The position numbers and the translations under genes are program-made. Under the pieces are notes generated by a model. It was not told where the DNA came from and made no database searches. It saw nothing but the letters and a program-made list of their open reading frames with translations. A stretch of 64,000 bases of DNA from JABCYV01 sp963729325. GTDB taxonomy: Bacteria; Acidobacteriota; Terriglobia; Terriglobales; Acidobacteriaceae. Where the stretch lies: NCBI GenBank assembly GCA_963729325.1, contig CAVSNS010000052.1, positions 1 to 64,000 of the forward strand. The letters are read 5' to 3'. Numbering within the stretch: the stretch's first letter is position 1; each line of letters begins with the position of its first letter. This document shows positions 1-8,465 of the stretch, piece after piece.

Positions 1-89
1 TCCGGTTGTGACCGTCTGGACAAGGCATAGAGTGGGAGTCATTCTGCGGAAGTGGACACTTGCGGAATAGGTGTCCACTTGGAGCGGAG

Positions 90-509
90 ATGGACACTTC
101 CCGGCAAGTTGCAGATGGGATCACGAGTAAGAGTGAGTCCTTGGGCGCGGCCCAGCGGCAGCGGCGCAGTATCGCGGAGAAGCGGCGGATTGTCGAAGAG
201 ACGTTGGTGGAAGGCGCGTCGGTGGCGCGGGTAGCGCGGGCGCATGGCATCAACGCGAACCAGGTATTTGGCTGGCGTCGGCTCTACCTGGCAGGAAGAC
301 TTGGGGAGCGTAAGCCGGCCATGAAGTTGCTGCCGGTTCGCGTGAGCGAGAGTTTGCCGGCGCCTCTGCCGGTGGAGCGTGGGTCCGCCGACTTTCCGAA
401 ACCACAGCCGGGCACGATTCACATCGAACTGCGGCAGGCGCAGGTGCGGATCGAAGGCAGCGCCGATGCGGCGTTGGTGCGCGTGTTGCTGGAGTGCCTG
501 CGGGGATGA
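90..509 (+). CDS. tnpA: IS66 accessory protein TnpA
   Basis: This is the small first protein of the IS66 element, about 139 residues from the ATG at 90, which follows a GGAG. The N-terminal half carries a helix-turn-helix of the transposase-8/IS66 OrfA type (RRSIAEKRRIVEET, then VARAHGINANQVFGWRR), expected to bind DNA. The C-terminal part is a variable linker. It overlaps tnpB by four bases (ATGA), which suggests translational coupling. An upstream in-frame start at 60 is possible but has no better ribosome site. Length and order match the family. Confidence 0.85.
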   Translation: MDTSRQVADGITSKSESLGAAQRQRRSIAEKRRIVEETLVEGASVARVARAHGINANQVFGWRRLYLAGRLGERKPAMKLLPVRVSESLPAPLPVERGSADFPKPQPGTIHIELRQAQVRIEGSADAALVRVLLECLRG

Positions 510-853
510 TCGGGCTGCCGACGAACACGCGAGTTTGGATCGCGGCGGGAGTGACGGACTTGCGGCGCGGCTTCACCGGGCTAAGCGCGCTGGTCGAGAG
601 CAAGCTGGAGCAGAAGCCGTTCTCCGGGCACGTGTTTGTGTTTCGCGGGCGGAGAGGCGATCTGATCAAGGTTCTCTGGTACGACGGCGACGGGTTGTGT
701 TTGTTCGCGAAGCGACTGGAGCGCGGGCGCTTCGTGTGGCCGCAAGCGGCGAGCGGCACGGTTTCGTTGACGCGAGCGCAGTTATCGATGCTGCTGGAAG
801 GCATCGATTGGCGGCGGCCGGAGCGGACCTGGGAGCCGCAGCTGTCGGTGTAA
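506..853 (+). CDS. tnpB: IS66 family accessory protein TnpB (IS66 Orf2)
   Basis: About 115 residues, starting at the ATG that overlaps the tnpA stop. It has the IS66 Orf2 signature: MIGLPTNTRVWIAAGVTDLR near the start, then GHVFVFRGRRGDLIKVLWYDGDG in the middle and KRLERGRFVWP after it. The biochemical role of TnpB in IS66 transposition is not well defined, although it is needed in the systems that have been studied. The frame is intact, unlike tnpC. Confidence 0.9.
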   Translation: MIGLPTNTRVWIAAGVTDLRRGFTGLSALVESKLEQKPFSGHVFVFRGRRGDLIKVLWYDGDGLCLFAKRLERGRFVWPQAASGTVSLTRAQLSMLLEGIDWRRPERTWEPQLSV

Positions 854-928
854 CCTGCGAGATTCTTTGCACAACTTTTTTTGCGCGCACGGGGATGAAA
901 ACGCGCGCGTTCATGCGATACTCCGCGC

Positions 929-2483
929 ATGTCAGTGGTGGCGCTCCCCGATCTGAACACTCTTCCCGCGGATGCGCTGCGAGCGCTGATCCTGGCACAA
1001 CACGAGCAATTGATCTCCCGGGAGCGCGAGATCGAGCATCTGAAGCTGCTGCTGGCCAAACTGCATCGCATGCAGTTTGGGCGCAAGTCGGAGAAGCTGG
1101 AGCGGCAGATCGAGCAGTTGGAGCTGCGGCTGGAGGAACTGGAATCGAAGCGCAGCGAGAAAGAGCCCAACGCGCCAGAACCAGCTCCGGTCACCGCCGC
1201 TTCGACTCCTACGGTAGCGAAACCCACGCGCCGCGCATTGCCGGATCATCTTCCGCGACAAACACGCAGACACGAGCCGAAAGAAACGGTGTGCCCACAA
1301 TGCCAGGGCGAGTTGCGCAAGTTAGGCGAGGATGTCTCCGAGATGCTGGAGTACGTGCCCGCCAGTTTCGTGGTGATTCGTCACGTGCGCCCAAGCTGAG
1401 CTGCACGAAGTGCGACTGCATCGTGCAGGCGGAAGCGCCGAGTCGTCCGATTGCGCGCGGCGTAGCCGGGCCGGGGCTGCTGGCGCACGTTCTGGTGAGT
1501 AAGTACTGCGATCATCTTCCGCTGTATCGGCAATCGGAGATGTACGCGCGTCAGGATGTGGAACTGGAACGCTCGACGCTGGCCGACTGGGTGGGCGGCA
1601 GCGAGCAGCTGCTGAGCCATTGGTGGAAGCGCTGCGCCGCTACGTGATGGCGGCGAGTAAGTTGCACGCCGACGACACGCCGGTGCCGGTGCTGGCTCCG
1701 GGCAATGGCAAGACCAAGACCGGGCGGTTATGGACGTATGTTCGCGATGACCGTCCTGCGGGCGACACCGCCTCTCCCGCGGTGTGGTTTGCCTACTCGC
1801 CGGATCGCAAAGGGGAACATCCCGAGCGGCATCTGGAGAAGTTTCGTGGCACGCTGCAGGCCGATGCCTACGCGGGATTCAATCAGCTCTACGAAAATGG
1901 CCGCATCGAGCAAGCTGCGTGCTGGGCGCATGTGCGGCGCAAGTTCTACGATCTGGAACAAGCGCATGCTTCTCCGGTGGCGCGGGAAGCGCTGCAGCGG
2001 ATCGGCGCGCTGTATGGGATCGAAGAACAGATTCGCGGCCGTCCGCCGGAGCAGCGCCGCGAAGTCCGCCAGGCGCAGGCCAAGCCGCTGCTCGACTCTC
2101 TGCGACAGTGGTTCGAAGAGATCTTGTCGAAGCTCTCGCGCAAGTCAGAGACGACGGCGGCGATTCGCTATGCACTGTCGCGCTGGGACGCACTGACGCG
2201 CTATATAGAAGATGGACACATCGAGATCGACAACAACGCCGCCGAACGCTCGTTGCGCGGCGTGGCCCTGGGCCGGAAGAACTACTTGTTCGCGGGATCG
2301 GATACAGGCGGCGAGCGCGCGGCCGCTATCTACAGCCTGATCGGTTCGGCGAAACTCAATGGCCTCGATCCCGAAGCCTATCTGCGCGAGGTTCTGACCC
2401 GCATCGCCGATCATCCCATCAACCGCATCGACGAACTTCTGCCTTGGAACATCAAATCCACACCTGCGGAAGTGTCCACTTAA
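929..2483 (+). CDS. tnpC: IS66 transposase TnpC, interrupted by two frameshifts
   Basis: This is the IS66 DDE transposase, about 517 residues if restored. Segment 1 (929-1399) has the N-terminal coiled coil (QHEQLISREREIEHLKLLLA) and a zinc-finger-like CPQC. Segment 2 (about 1393-1617) is the middle. Segment 3 (about 1619-2483) is the catalytic core, with LHADDTPVPVL, CWAHVRRKFYDL and the conserved HIEIDNNAAERSLR. Both breaks are one missing C in a C run: at 1390-1392 (HVRPS-stop instead of HVRPKLSC) and at 1617-1618 (SHWW instead of SPLVEALRR). As written the protein cannot be made. Two identical-type losses in one gene suggest sequence error at least as much as decay. Confidence 0.85.
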
Positions 2484-2529
2484 CCTATTCGTGGACACTT
2501 AGCAAGACGGTTCACTTCGGACGCTTACA

Positions 2530-2572
2530 CTCATAACCCAAATGTCGGTGGTTCAAATCCACCTCGCAACCA
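2530..2572 (+). tRNA. 3' half of an initiator-tRNA-Met-like gene (CAT), truncated at the IS66 end
   Basis: The stretch begins with the anticodon loop CTCATAA and continues with a CCC stem strand. A T arm GGTGG-TTCAAAT-CCACC follows, then TCGCAACCA. This is the layout of the 3' half of bacterial initiator tRNA-Met. The 5' half is absent: the IS66 end lies one base upstream. Compared with the family, the acceptor/T-stem junction is two bases short, both within C-rich positions. It is either a tRNA gene split by IS66 (the 5' half would lie just left of the window) or a leftover attachment-site fragment of an integrated element. Confidence 0.6.
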
Positions 2573-2905
2573 AGAAATTCTTTTATTTCAGCAATTTCTC
2601 TGTACCCTGCAACCATCCGAATTGACAAATTTCTTAAACGCTTGCCGCTGCCTGGGACCGGCGCAGCTCGCGCCATGACGAATGTTTTGACAGAATTGCT
2701 TTGCGGCGGCAATGCTCGCTCTTCCCCGACATTCCTCGGGATCACTTCCGGGTTGCCGACGATTCGTTCAGGATGCAAAATTGAATGTTGACGCGCTGTT
2801 TCAAAACGCTCTTTAGCATAAGGAGCATAAATCGAGATTTTCATACGCGCGAGGCGCAATTCACAGCGATGGACGTTCGGGGTACGGGGAGTCGGATCAA
2901 GAACA
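2573..2905. other. Intergenic region, no supported gene
   Basis: The stretch lies between the tRNA fragment and the SDR gene. A minus-strand reading frame crosses it and runs through the tRNA-like sequence (translating as VDLNHRHLGYE), which is a known type of spurious tRNA-derived frame. No promoter, terminator or repeat is convincing. Confidence 0.6.
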
Positions 2906-3673
2906 ATGGTGAATATGAGCAGACTGTCTGATAAAGTGGCAATAGTGACGGGCGCCTCCAAAGGCATAGGCGCTGGGATTGCAACGGCCTTGGGAGCTGC
3001 GGGCGCGCGCGTGGCCGTGAACTATTCCTCCGACCGGGAAGGCGCCGAGCGCGTCGCTCAGGCGATCATCGACAACGGGGGCGAGGCGATCGCGGTCGGG
3101 GCCGACGTGTCCAAGGCCGCAGATGTCGCGCGGCTATTCAAAGAAGTGGATTCCGCCTTCGGAAGACTGGACGTTCTGGTCAACAACGCCGGGGTATTCC
3201 GCTTCGGCGCCTTCGCGGAGATCACCGAAGAGAGCTTTCACCTCCACTACAACATCAACGTTCTCGGGGCGATTCTCACCGTGCAGGAGGCGATCAAGCG
3301 GTTCGGCGCCGACGGCGGTAGCATCATCAACCTCAGCTCCATCGTGGGCTCGCATCCCGTGGCGGGAGCCCTGCTGTACGCGTCCACGAAAGGCGCCATC
3401 GAAACACTGACAAAGGGATTGGCGCTCGAACTGGCGCCGCGCAAGATCCGGGTCAACGCCATCGCTCCGGGTCATACAGAAACCGAAGGCAATGTAGCGG
3501 CGGGGACCTTTGAGGGTGGTGCCGGCGCCGTTCTGGCTGAGAAGACGCCGCTCGGCCGGCTCGGTCGCGTCAGTGATATCGCCCCGCTGGCAGTGTTCCT
3601 GGCATCAGACGAATCAGCCTGGATCACGGGAGAGGTCATTCGGGCCGCAGGCGGCCTCGTTGTGGCCACCTGA
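2906..3673 (+). CDS. SDR family oxidoreductase (3-oxoacyl-ACP reductase / glucose 1-dehydrogenase type)
   Basis: A classical short-chain dehydrogenase of about 255 residues. The N-terminal dinucleotide-binding motif TGASKGIG is near residue 16. NNAG is in the middle, the catalytic Ser lies in INLSS, and the catalytic Tyr and Lys lie in YASTK. The C-terminal half contains VNAIAPGHTET and the family's ITGEVIRAAGG ending. The substrate cannot be read from sequence. The start may be 2906 or the ATG at 2918; neither has a strong ribosome site. An AraC-type regulator follows in the same direction and may control it. Confidence 0.88.
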   Translation: MVNMSRLSDKVAIVTGASKGIGAGIATALGAAGARVAVNYSSDREGAERVAQAIIDNGGEAIAVGADVSKAADVARLFKEVDSAFGRLDVLVNNAGVFRFGAFAEITEESFHLHYNINVLGAILTVQEAIKRFGADGGSIINLSSIVGSHPVAGALLYASTKGAIETLTKGLALELAPRKIRVNAIAPGHTETEGNVAAGTFEGGAGAVLAEKTPLGRLGRVSDIAPLAVFLASDESAWITGEVIRAAGGLVVAT

Positions 3674-3766
3674 GTGCGATGTGCTGACCTCGAAGCTAAT
3701 TCAAGAGGCCAACTTTTCCAACCTGTCATCATATGCACGATCGGTCGTACCGCAGCGGAGGTCGCG

Positions 3767-4751
3767 ATGGACAAGAACGCTTCGCCGAAGGCAGATAAGA
3801 GTCCGCAGACGTCACCTGAAGCTCCCTTCACAACGTTCATTCAATTGGACGGGAGGTCCCCCGTTCCATCGCAGTTTCGTACTCCGGGGACTTTTACGAT
3901 CACCCGGCTCCAGTCGCCGGCTGGGCTTCCTGACCGAATCACAAAGTTATCGCCCGTCCCCGCTCTGCTGGTGTCGATCTCCCTTAAGTCTCTGCCATCA
4001 TCGAGCTATCAGGTGTGGACATCAGACAAGCTCATTCCTACATCCATCGTTCACCCGTTTCGCTCCAATGTCATCGATTTCGATTCACAGCCAAGGTGCT
4101 GGGCAGGTAGTGCCTTCGATTACGTTCACTATTCTGTTCCTCGTCAAGGGGCTAGATGACATCGCCGAGGATCTCGGTTTTGGCCGGGTAAGTGACTATC
4201 GCCTGGCAGTGCTCGAAGACGATCTAGTTGTGGCCCAGATCACCAAAAGCATTCTTCCGTTCCTTGGGCGGAGCGACGGTCTCTCTGTGCTGGCCCTCGA
4301 TCAATTCAGCCTCATCCTCGGAGCGCATCTTCTCCAGCGGTACGGTGTACTCCAGAAAACAGCACGGCGTTCAAAGGGAGGTCTGGCGCCATGGCAGAAG
4401 CGACGAGCGTCGGAACTTCTTCATGAGAACATGCATGGCCGGATCCGGCTTTCTGACATTGCACGCGAATGCGGACTTTCCGTCAGCCACTTTGCCCGCT
4501 CATTCAAAGCTTCTTTCGGTGTCTCCACTCACCAGTGGCTGATTCAGCATCGCATTGACCACGCGAAACAACTGATGAGCCAGACCAGCATGTCGCTGAT
4601 CGACATCGCGATTCAGTCGGGATTTAATGACCAGGCAGCGTTCACGCGCACATTCCATCAACTCGTCGGGGTCAGTCCCGGAAGATGGCGACGGCATTAC
4701 ATGACACGGCATTTCCGCGCGCGGGAGAGGGAGCGCGATGATCAATATTGA
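3767..4751 (+). CDS. AraC family transcriptional regulator, frameshifted
   Basis: The N-terminal ligand-sensing part is read from the ATG at 3767 (MDKNASPKADKSPQ) up to FDYVHY. The C-terminal part carries two AraC helix-turn-helix units (IRLSDIARECGLSVSHFARS and MSLIDIAIQSGFNDQAAFTR), ending in VGVSPGRWRR. The two parts lie in different frames. The join is the run GGGG at 4148-4151, where three G would give PRQGLDDIAEDLGFG and an unbroken protein of about 327 residues. This is a typical AraC/XylS layout. It follows an SDR gene on the same strand, a common regulator-target pairing, but regulation is inferred. Confidence 0.8.
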
Positions 4752-4864
4752 ACGTTACGCCGGAATACAAGCAAATGTTCAGCCGCAACGTGGGCTTTGT
4801 AACGTTCGCTCAAATCGCTGAAAGGGCGCGGGCCCGCCGCTCGACCCGGCGACGTCTCGCTGAA

Positions 4865-5588
4865 TCACTGCCGTGGAGGTTGAAGCGACTCGACCATGGC
4901 TCGGATGTCACGGTTCTCGAAAACCAGGCCTTCGGCGCTCCCCTGTTCCCCGGACGGCGACATCCACCATGGCCCGGGCCAAGTCGTCGGCCCGAATCAC
5001 CTGGTTGGGGAACAGCACCCGAAACGCGGGGTAGATCCCGCGCAACAGGCGGTAGCTGAAATTCGGTTCCTTCCGCGGCTCCACGGGGTAGATGTACGCG
5101 GGCCGGAAGATGTAAACGCGGGGGAACCCCGCCGCGAGTAGTGCCTTCTCGGCCTCTCCTTTGTAGCGTGCGAAGGCCATCCGACTTCGTCCCGTCGGGT
5201 CCGCGCCATTCCCGCTCAAGAATGAGAACGCCGCGTCGGGGCTGCTGCTGCGGAGAACTCGCGCGAACTCGATCGTGTAGTCCACGGTTATCTTGCGGAG
5301 CTCCGCGTCCGGCACCGCCCCGGTATACGTGCCCAGGCAAAAGACCGCTGCGTCCTGACCCGAGAGCGCCTCCGCGAGTGCGGAGCAGTCCGCGAAGTCT
5401 TGATGCAGAACCTCTTTCAGCTTGGGGTGCGAGATGCCGAGCTTCCTGCGCCCAATCGCCGTCACAGTTCCGACGGCGGGGTGCTCGAGCGCGTAGCGAA
5501 GGGCGTATCCGCCGACCATTCCAGTCGCGCCCACGATGACAAGGCGCTTCTGGCCCGCCGTCGAAGTTACCGAGCTCGTCTCCGTCAT
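4865..5588 (-). CDS. NAD(P)-binding Rossmann-fold protein (NmrA/atypical SDR), frameshifted near its end
   Basis: The start at 5588 overlaps the stop of the upstream SnoaL gene (ATGA). The N-terminus has an atypical SDR motif (VIVGATGMVGGYALR), then AVFCLGTYTG, FSFLSGNGAD and the active-site-like RPAYIYPVEP. The downstream end changes frame at a four-base run at 4940-4943 (GGGG on the coding strand). With three G the protein continues as TGSAEGLVFENRDIRAMVE and stops at 4865; as written it stops at 4908. It is probably a quinone- or carbonyl-reducing or redox-sensing protein, but the substrate is unknown. It forms a two-gene unit with the SnoaL-like gene and is divergent from a TetR gene. Confidence 0.8.
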
Positions 5589-6048
5589 GACAGTGCGCGC
5601 TCCTCCAGCCAGTCGACGTAGAGCAGGCGCTCCGCAAACAGCCACGCGCCGTCCATCTTCACGAACGTGTCGTGGTAGCGGAGCGAGGCGATCATCAGGC
5701 GTCGCTTTCCACCGTCGACCGTGAGGTGATGCGCCAGGCAGTAGGCCTCCCCCGTGGCTCGGTCGCCGTCAGCGTGAAGATCGTGCTCTGTCCGACGAAG
5801 TGCATGGTGGCGGCGTACTGGTTCAGGTCTGCGAAGACCGGAGCGAGCGCCTCGCGCGAGTGCAGCTCCTGTGAGGGCGTCGGATCCTTGGCGTTCATGT
5901 ACACCACGAAGTGGGTGTCTGCGGTAAAGAGAGCCATCTGACCTTTCGCATCGCGACGATCGGCGCAGTGTGCGTAGGCCTCGACGAGCTCCCGGATCGC
6001 GAGGCGGTCCGCGGCTTCGTTGGGGGAGATGGTAACGTGCTTGCTCAT
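5585..6048 (-). CDS. SnoaL-like / NTF2-fold protein, frameshifted
   Basis: The start ATG at 6048 follows AGGAAA. The N-terminal part (MSKHVTISPNEAADRLAIR ... LFTADTHFVVY ... HFVGQSTIFTLTAT) has the pattern of the SnoaL_4/NTF2-like fold, a cone-shaped domain used by isomerases, dehydratases and small-molecule binders. Near 5755 the frame changes; the rest (LAHHLTVDGGKRRLM, then RYHDTFVKMDGAWLFAERLL) is the usual C-terminal half. The restored length is about 154 residues. The stop overlaps the next gene's start by four bases, so the two are likely co-translated. Confidence 0.8.
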
Positions 6049-6106
6049 GAGTGGTTTCCTTGTTCGGTCGGTCACGTTCGCAAGAGTGTTCACGAGATGC
6101 CGAAAT

Positions 6107-6125
6107 ACGAAACCAATAGTTTCGT
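6107..6125. promoter_or_regulatory. Predicted TetR operator 1 (ACGAAA-N7-TTTCGT)
   Basis: A perfect inverted repeat ACGAAAC-CAATA-GTTTCGT lies in the divergent promoter region between the SnoaL gene and the TetR gene. A second site of identical geometry lies 53 bp away. The pair fits autoregulation plus control of the divergent unit. Confidence 0.7.
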
Positions 6126-6159
6126 TTGTACACTCGCGGTGGATGCTTGTCAAACTAAA

Positions 6160-6178
6160 ACGAAACGATTATTTTCGT
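6160..6178. promoter_or_regulatory. Predicted TetR operator 2 (ACGAAA-N7-TTTCGT)
   Basis: The second copy is ACGAAA-CGATTAT-TTTCGT with the same 19-bp span as the site at 6107. It lies immediately upstream of the TetR start at 6194. Confidence 0.7.
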
Positions 6179-6193
6179 ATTTCGAGATTAACC

Positions 6194-6788
6194 ATGGAAG
6201 AAGCCAAGAAAGAGTTACGGTGTGCCGGGCGGCCAAGAAGCGAGAAGGCCAGGCGCGACATATTGGAAGCGGCTTACAAATTGCTGGAAACCAAAGGTTT
6301 TCACGCAGTTGGTTCGCACGAGATCGCAAGCGCTGCCGGCGTAAGCAGCGCCACCTTATATCAGGTGGTGGGGCTCGAAGGAAGAGATTTTGTTGCATGC
6401 GTGCTTTGCACACATGAAGCCAGTGCTCGCTGTTTCAGGCAGTGGCCCGGCCTTAATGCGCCTGCGGCGCTATGTGCTGTATGTGGCTGAGTTCCTTGCC
6501 TCCGACGATGGTGCAGTCATGGCACGTCTCGTCACCGGCATTCACGATGACACGAAACTTCAACGCCTGTTTTTGGAGCGCTATGTGATGCCAGGGCGTC
6601 AGATGCAACACCACTTTATCCGGGAAGCCATTGCGTCGGGCGAATTGAAGCGGGGAACGGATCCGGAACTGCTGATCGACGCCCTGAATGGGCCGCTGTT
6701 CTTTCGCTGGCTGCAGGGGCACGCTCCTTTCAAGAGGAGCTTTGCCGAACGCATCTTCGATAGAGTAATTCTCGGCTTCCAGCGATAA
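6194..6788 (+). CDS. TetR/AcrR family regulator, frameshifted after the DNA-binding domain
   Basis: The N-terminal helix-turn-helix is clear (RRDILEAAYKLLETKGFHAV, then IASAAGVSSATLY). The frame breaks at about 6362: CAGG is found where CGG would give LYRWWGSKEEILLHACFAH. After the break the ligand-binding domain continues to FAERIFDRVILGFQR. The restored length is about 198 residues, normal for TetR. The gene is divergent from the SnoaL/Rossmann pair, and two 19-bp inverted repeats fill the intergenic region. It probably represses that pair and itself. The inducer is unknown; neighbours suggest a small organic electrophile or carbonyl. Confidence 0.82.
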
Positions 6789-6897
6789 ATGTCAACCGGA
6801 TGGTAAGTGCGACTCATTTTTTAGGCAATAAACAACAAAACCAGCAAAATTCTGCAAGAGAGCAGGCAGACTTAAGCTTAGCGTGAGTGGGACGAAC

Positions 6898-6987
6898 ATG
6901 ATGACAGCGCAGAACGGAGATGCTTTCGTCTGTGTGGAAGAAGGTGCCCGCAGCAGAGGCACAAAGGACAGAGGAGGGATATTATGA
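6898..6987 (+). CDS. Possible 29-residue leader ORF overlapping the next start
   Basis: An ATG at 6898 opens a 29-codon frame. Its TGA overlaps the ATG of the following gene (ATGA at 6984). The frame covers most of the leader, and a GGAGG inside its end serves the next gene. It could be a coupled leader peptide or chance. No ribosome site of its own is evident. Confidence 0.2.
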   Translation: MMTAQNGDAFVCVEEGARSRGTKDRGGIL

Positions 6988-7614
6988 CGGCTGGTTCAAC
7001 GCAGCGCTGCTGAACGTCTGACCCGCAACAACGCCCTACTACTCCTGGTGGATCACCAGGTCGGTTTGTACACCGGCGTTCGTGACATCGACGTCCTTCA
7101 ACTCAAGCACAACATCGTTGGTCTGACACGAGCAATGCTCGCGCTCAAAGTGCCCGTGATCGTGACCACGACCACGGAGAAAATGTGGGGACCGCTTATC
7201 CCCGAACTCGCCGAGGTTTTACCCGGCGTGCAGGGAATCGAACGCACTACGGTCAACGCCTGGGACGAGAAGCGCGTCGTGGATGCGGTCAAGGCGACAG
7301 GGCGCAAAAACCTTATCGTCACGGGCATTTCCACGGACGTTTGCCTCGCTTTCCCGGCCATAGCCGCACTTGCCGATGGGTTCCAGAGTTATGCAGTGAT
7401 CGACGCGTCCGGTGGCTTCAGTCAGACTCAGGTCGACATGGGAATCGTGCGCATGCAGCAAGCCGGTGTCGTTCCAGTGGGCTATTCCAATGTCGCAATT
7501 GAAATTTTGGCCGATAATGCGGCGCCGGAAGCGGAGCAGGTCTACGCAGCGCTCGGCATGCCGTTCAGCGCGTTGGTCTTTGGTCTGCGGCAATATTATT
7601 CCCAGGTCGTGTGA
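6984..7614 (+). CDS. Isochorismatase-like cysteine hydrolase (YcaC type), frameshift near the N-terminus
   Basis: The ATG at 6984 sits behind GAGGAGGG and gives MTAGSTQR. A one-base change before about 7014 is needed to join RLTRNNALLLLVDHQVGLYT, the standard start of this family; without it only the frame from the GTG at 7048 is open. The catalytic Asp lies in VDHQ and the nucleophilic Cys in GISTDVCLAFPA, which has the cis-peptide motif. The C-terminus (PEAEQVYAALGMPFSAL) also fits YcaC-like proteins. Substrates in this group are mostly unknown amides or imides. An alpha/beta hydrolase follows. Confidence 0.85.
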
Positions 7615-7702
7615 AAAGGAGAAGTCGCGGGTCGGCGCATAGATGCTGATGTGCGGGAGAGGAAAAAAAGAATAAAGGAGAACAACAATGACATAGAAAT
7701 TA

Positions 7703-8404
7703 ATGCAAACCAAACCAAGCATCGTTTTCTGTCACGGGCTCTGGGCGGACGGCTCGTGCTTCAGCAAGGTGATCGTTCCCCTTCAGGCGGAAGGGCATGA
7801 GTGTATTTCAGCGCAATACAGCCTCAACACAACCGCGGACGACGTCGCCACCGTGAAAGGTACGCTTGGGCGGGTCAGCAGCCCTGCCATCCTCGTCGGG
7901 CACTCCTACGGCGGAAGCGTCATCACCGGCGCCGGAACCGACGATCGCGTTGCGGGGCTGGTTTACATTGCGCGCTCGCTCCCGACGCCGACGAGACATC
8001 TCAGACACAGCAGTCTAACTTCCCGAAGACGGACGTCTTCTCCTACATCGAAGTCGTGGACGGACGTATCTGGCTGCGTCCGGAGGGCATCGAGTATTTC
8101 TGCGGAGATCTTTCGGAGCAGGAGAAGAAGCTCGTTTGGGCGACCCAGGGCGTCCCGAAACCCGACCTGTTCGACGCGAAAGCCGGAGGAACTGCCTGGA
8201 AATCGAAGCCAAGCTGGTACATCGTCGGCAAAAAAGACCGCACCGTGCACCCCGATCTGGAACGCGTTCATTGCGAAGCGCATGGGCGCCAAAGTGACTG
8301 AGGTCGACAGCAGCCACGTGCCGATGCTCTCCCAACCGGACTTGGTGATCGATGTCATCCGTGCCGCCGCAAAAGCCGTCCAAAAAGTCACGGCGGCAGC
8401 GTAA
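7703..8404 (+). CDS. Alpha/beta hydrolase, two compensating frameshifts and an upstream amber codon
   Basis: The N-terminal strand motif IVFCHGLWADGSCF and the nucleophile elbow VGHSYGGSVI (Ser) are in the first frame. The central lid region (ALAPDADETSQTQQSNFPKT ... WATQGVPKPDLF ... PSWYIVGKKDRTVHPDLE) is in a second frame, from about 7973 to 8268. The catalytic His segment (VDSSHVPMLSQPD) returns to the first frame. The restored protein is an EstC-like hydrolase of about 235 residues. The best ribosome site (AAAGGAG) precedes an ATG at 7688 in the same frame, but its third codon is TAG, so 7703 is used here. The substrate is unknown. Confidence 0.78.
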   Translation: MQTKPSIVFCHGLWADGSCFSKVIVPLQAEGHECISAQYSLNTTADDVATVKGTLGRVSSPAILVGHSYGGSVITGAGTDDRVAGLVYIARSLPTPTRHLRHSSLTSRRRTSSPTSKSWTDVSGCVRRASSISAEIFRSRRRSSFGRPRASRNPTCSTRKPEELPGNRSQAGTSSAKKTAPCTPIWNAFIAKRMGAKVTEVDSSHVPMLSQPDLVIDVIRAAAKAVQKVTAAA

Positions 8405-8420
8405 AGCAAATCGGACAATG

Positions 8421-8451
8421 CCCACTCAAGTCAAAACCTGACTTGAGTGGG
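8421..8451. terminator. Perfect 13-bp hairpin between hydrolase and tag
   Basis: CCCACTCAAGTCA pairs perfectly with TGACTTGAGTGGG around an AAACC loop, 17 bases after the hydrolase stop. There is no T tract after it, so it may act as a transcript-end stabiliser or an inefficient terminator. It lies 15 bases before the tag start. Confidence 0.55.
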
Positions 8452-8465
8452 CCCCCATTCCTACT

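Larger units (their letters stand above)
1..2528 (+). mobile_element. IS66-family insertion sequence, left tip cut by the window edge
   Basis: Three consecutive genes have the IS66 order tnpA-tnpB-tnpC. The right end reads, outside-in on the minus strand, GTAAGCGTCCGAAGTGAACC and finishes at 2528. The first bases of the window (TCCG..., ACCGTCT, AAG at 1-25) match the same end after its first seven bases. The left inverted repeat therefore starts about seven bases before the window, and the element is about 2.53 kb. Subterminal copies of a GTGGACAC/GTGTCCAC motif occur near both ends. The target duplication cannot be checked because the left flank is missing. Confidence 0.88.

Noticed and set aside
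250..1227. A 325-codon minus-strand frame across the IS66 genes
   Set aside because: It is antisense to three genes with clear IS66 motifs; the translation is Ser/Arg/Ala-rich and has no recognisable domain.
2512..2967. A 151-codon minus-strand frame containing DLNHRHLGYE
   Set aside because: That phrase is the reverse translation of the tRNA-like sequence; the rest is unremarkable.
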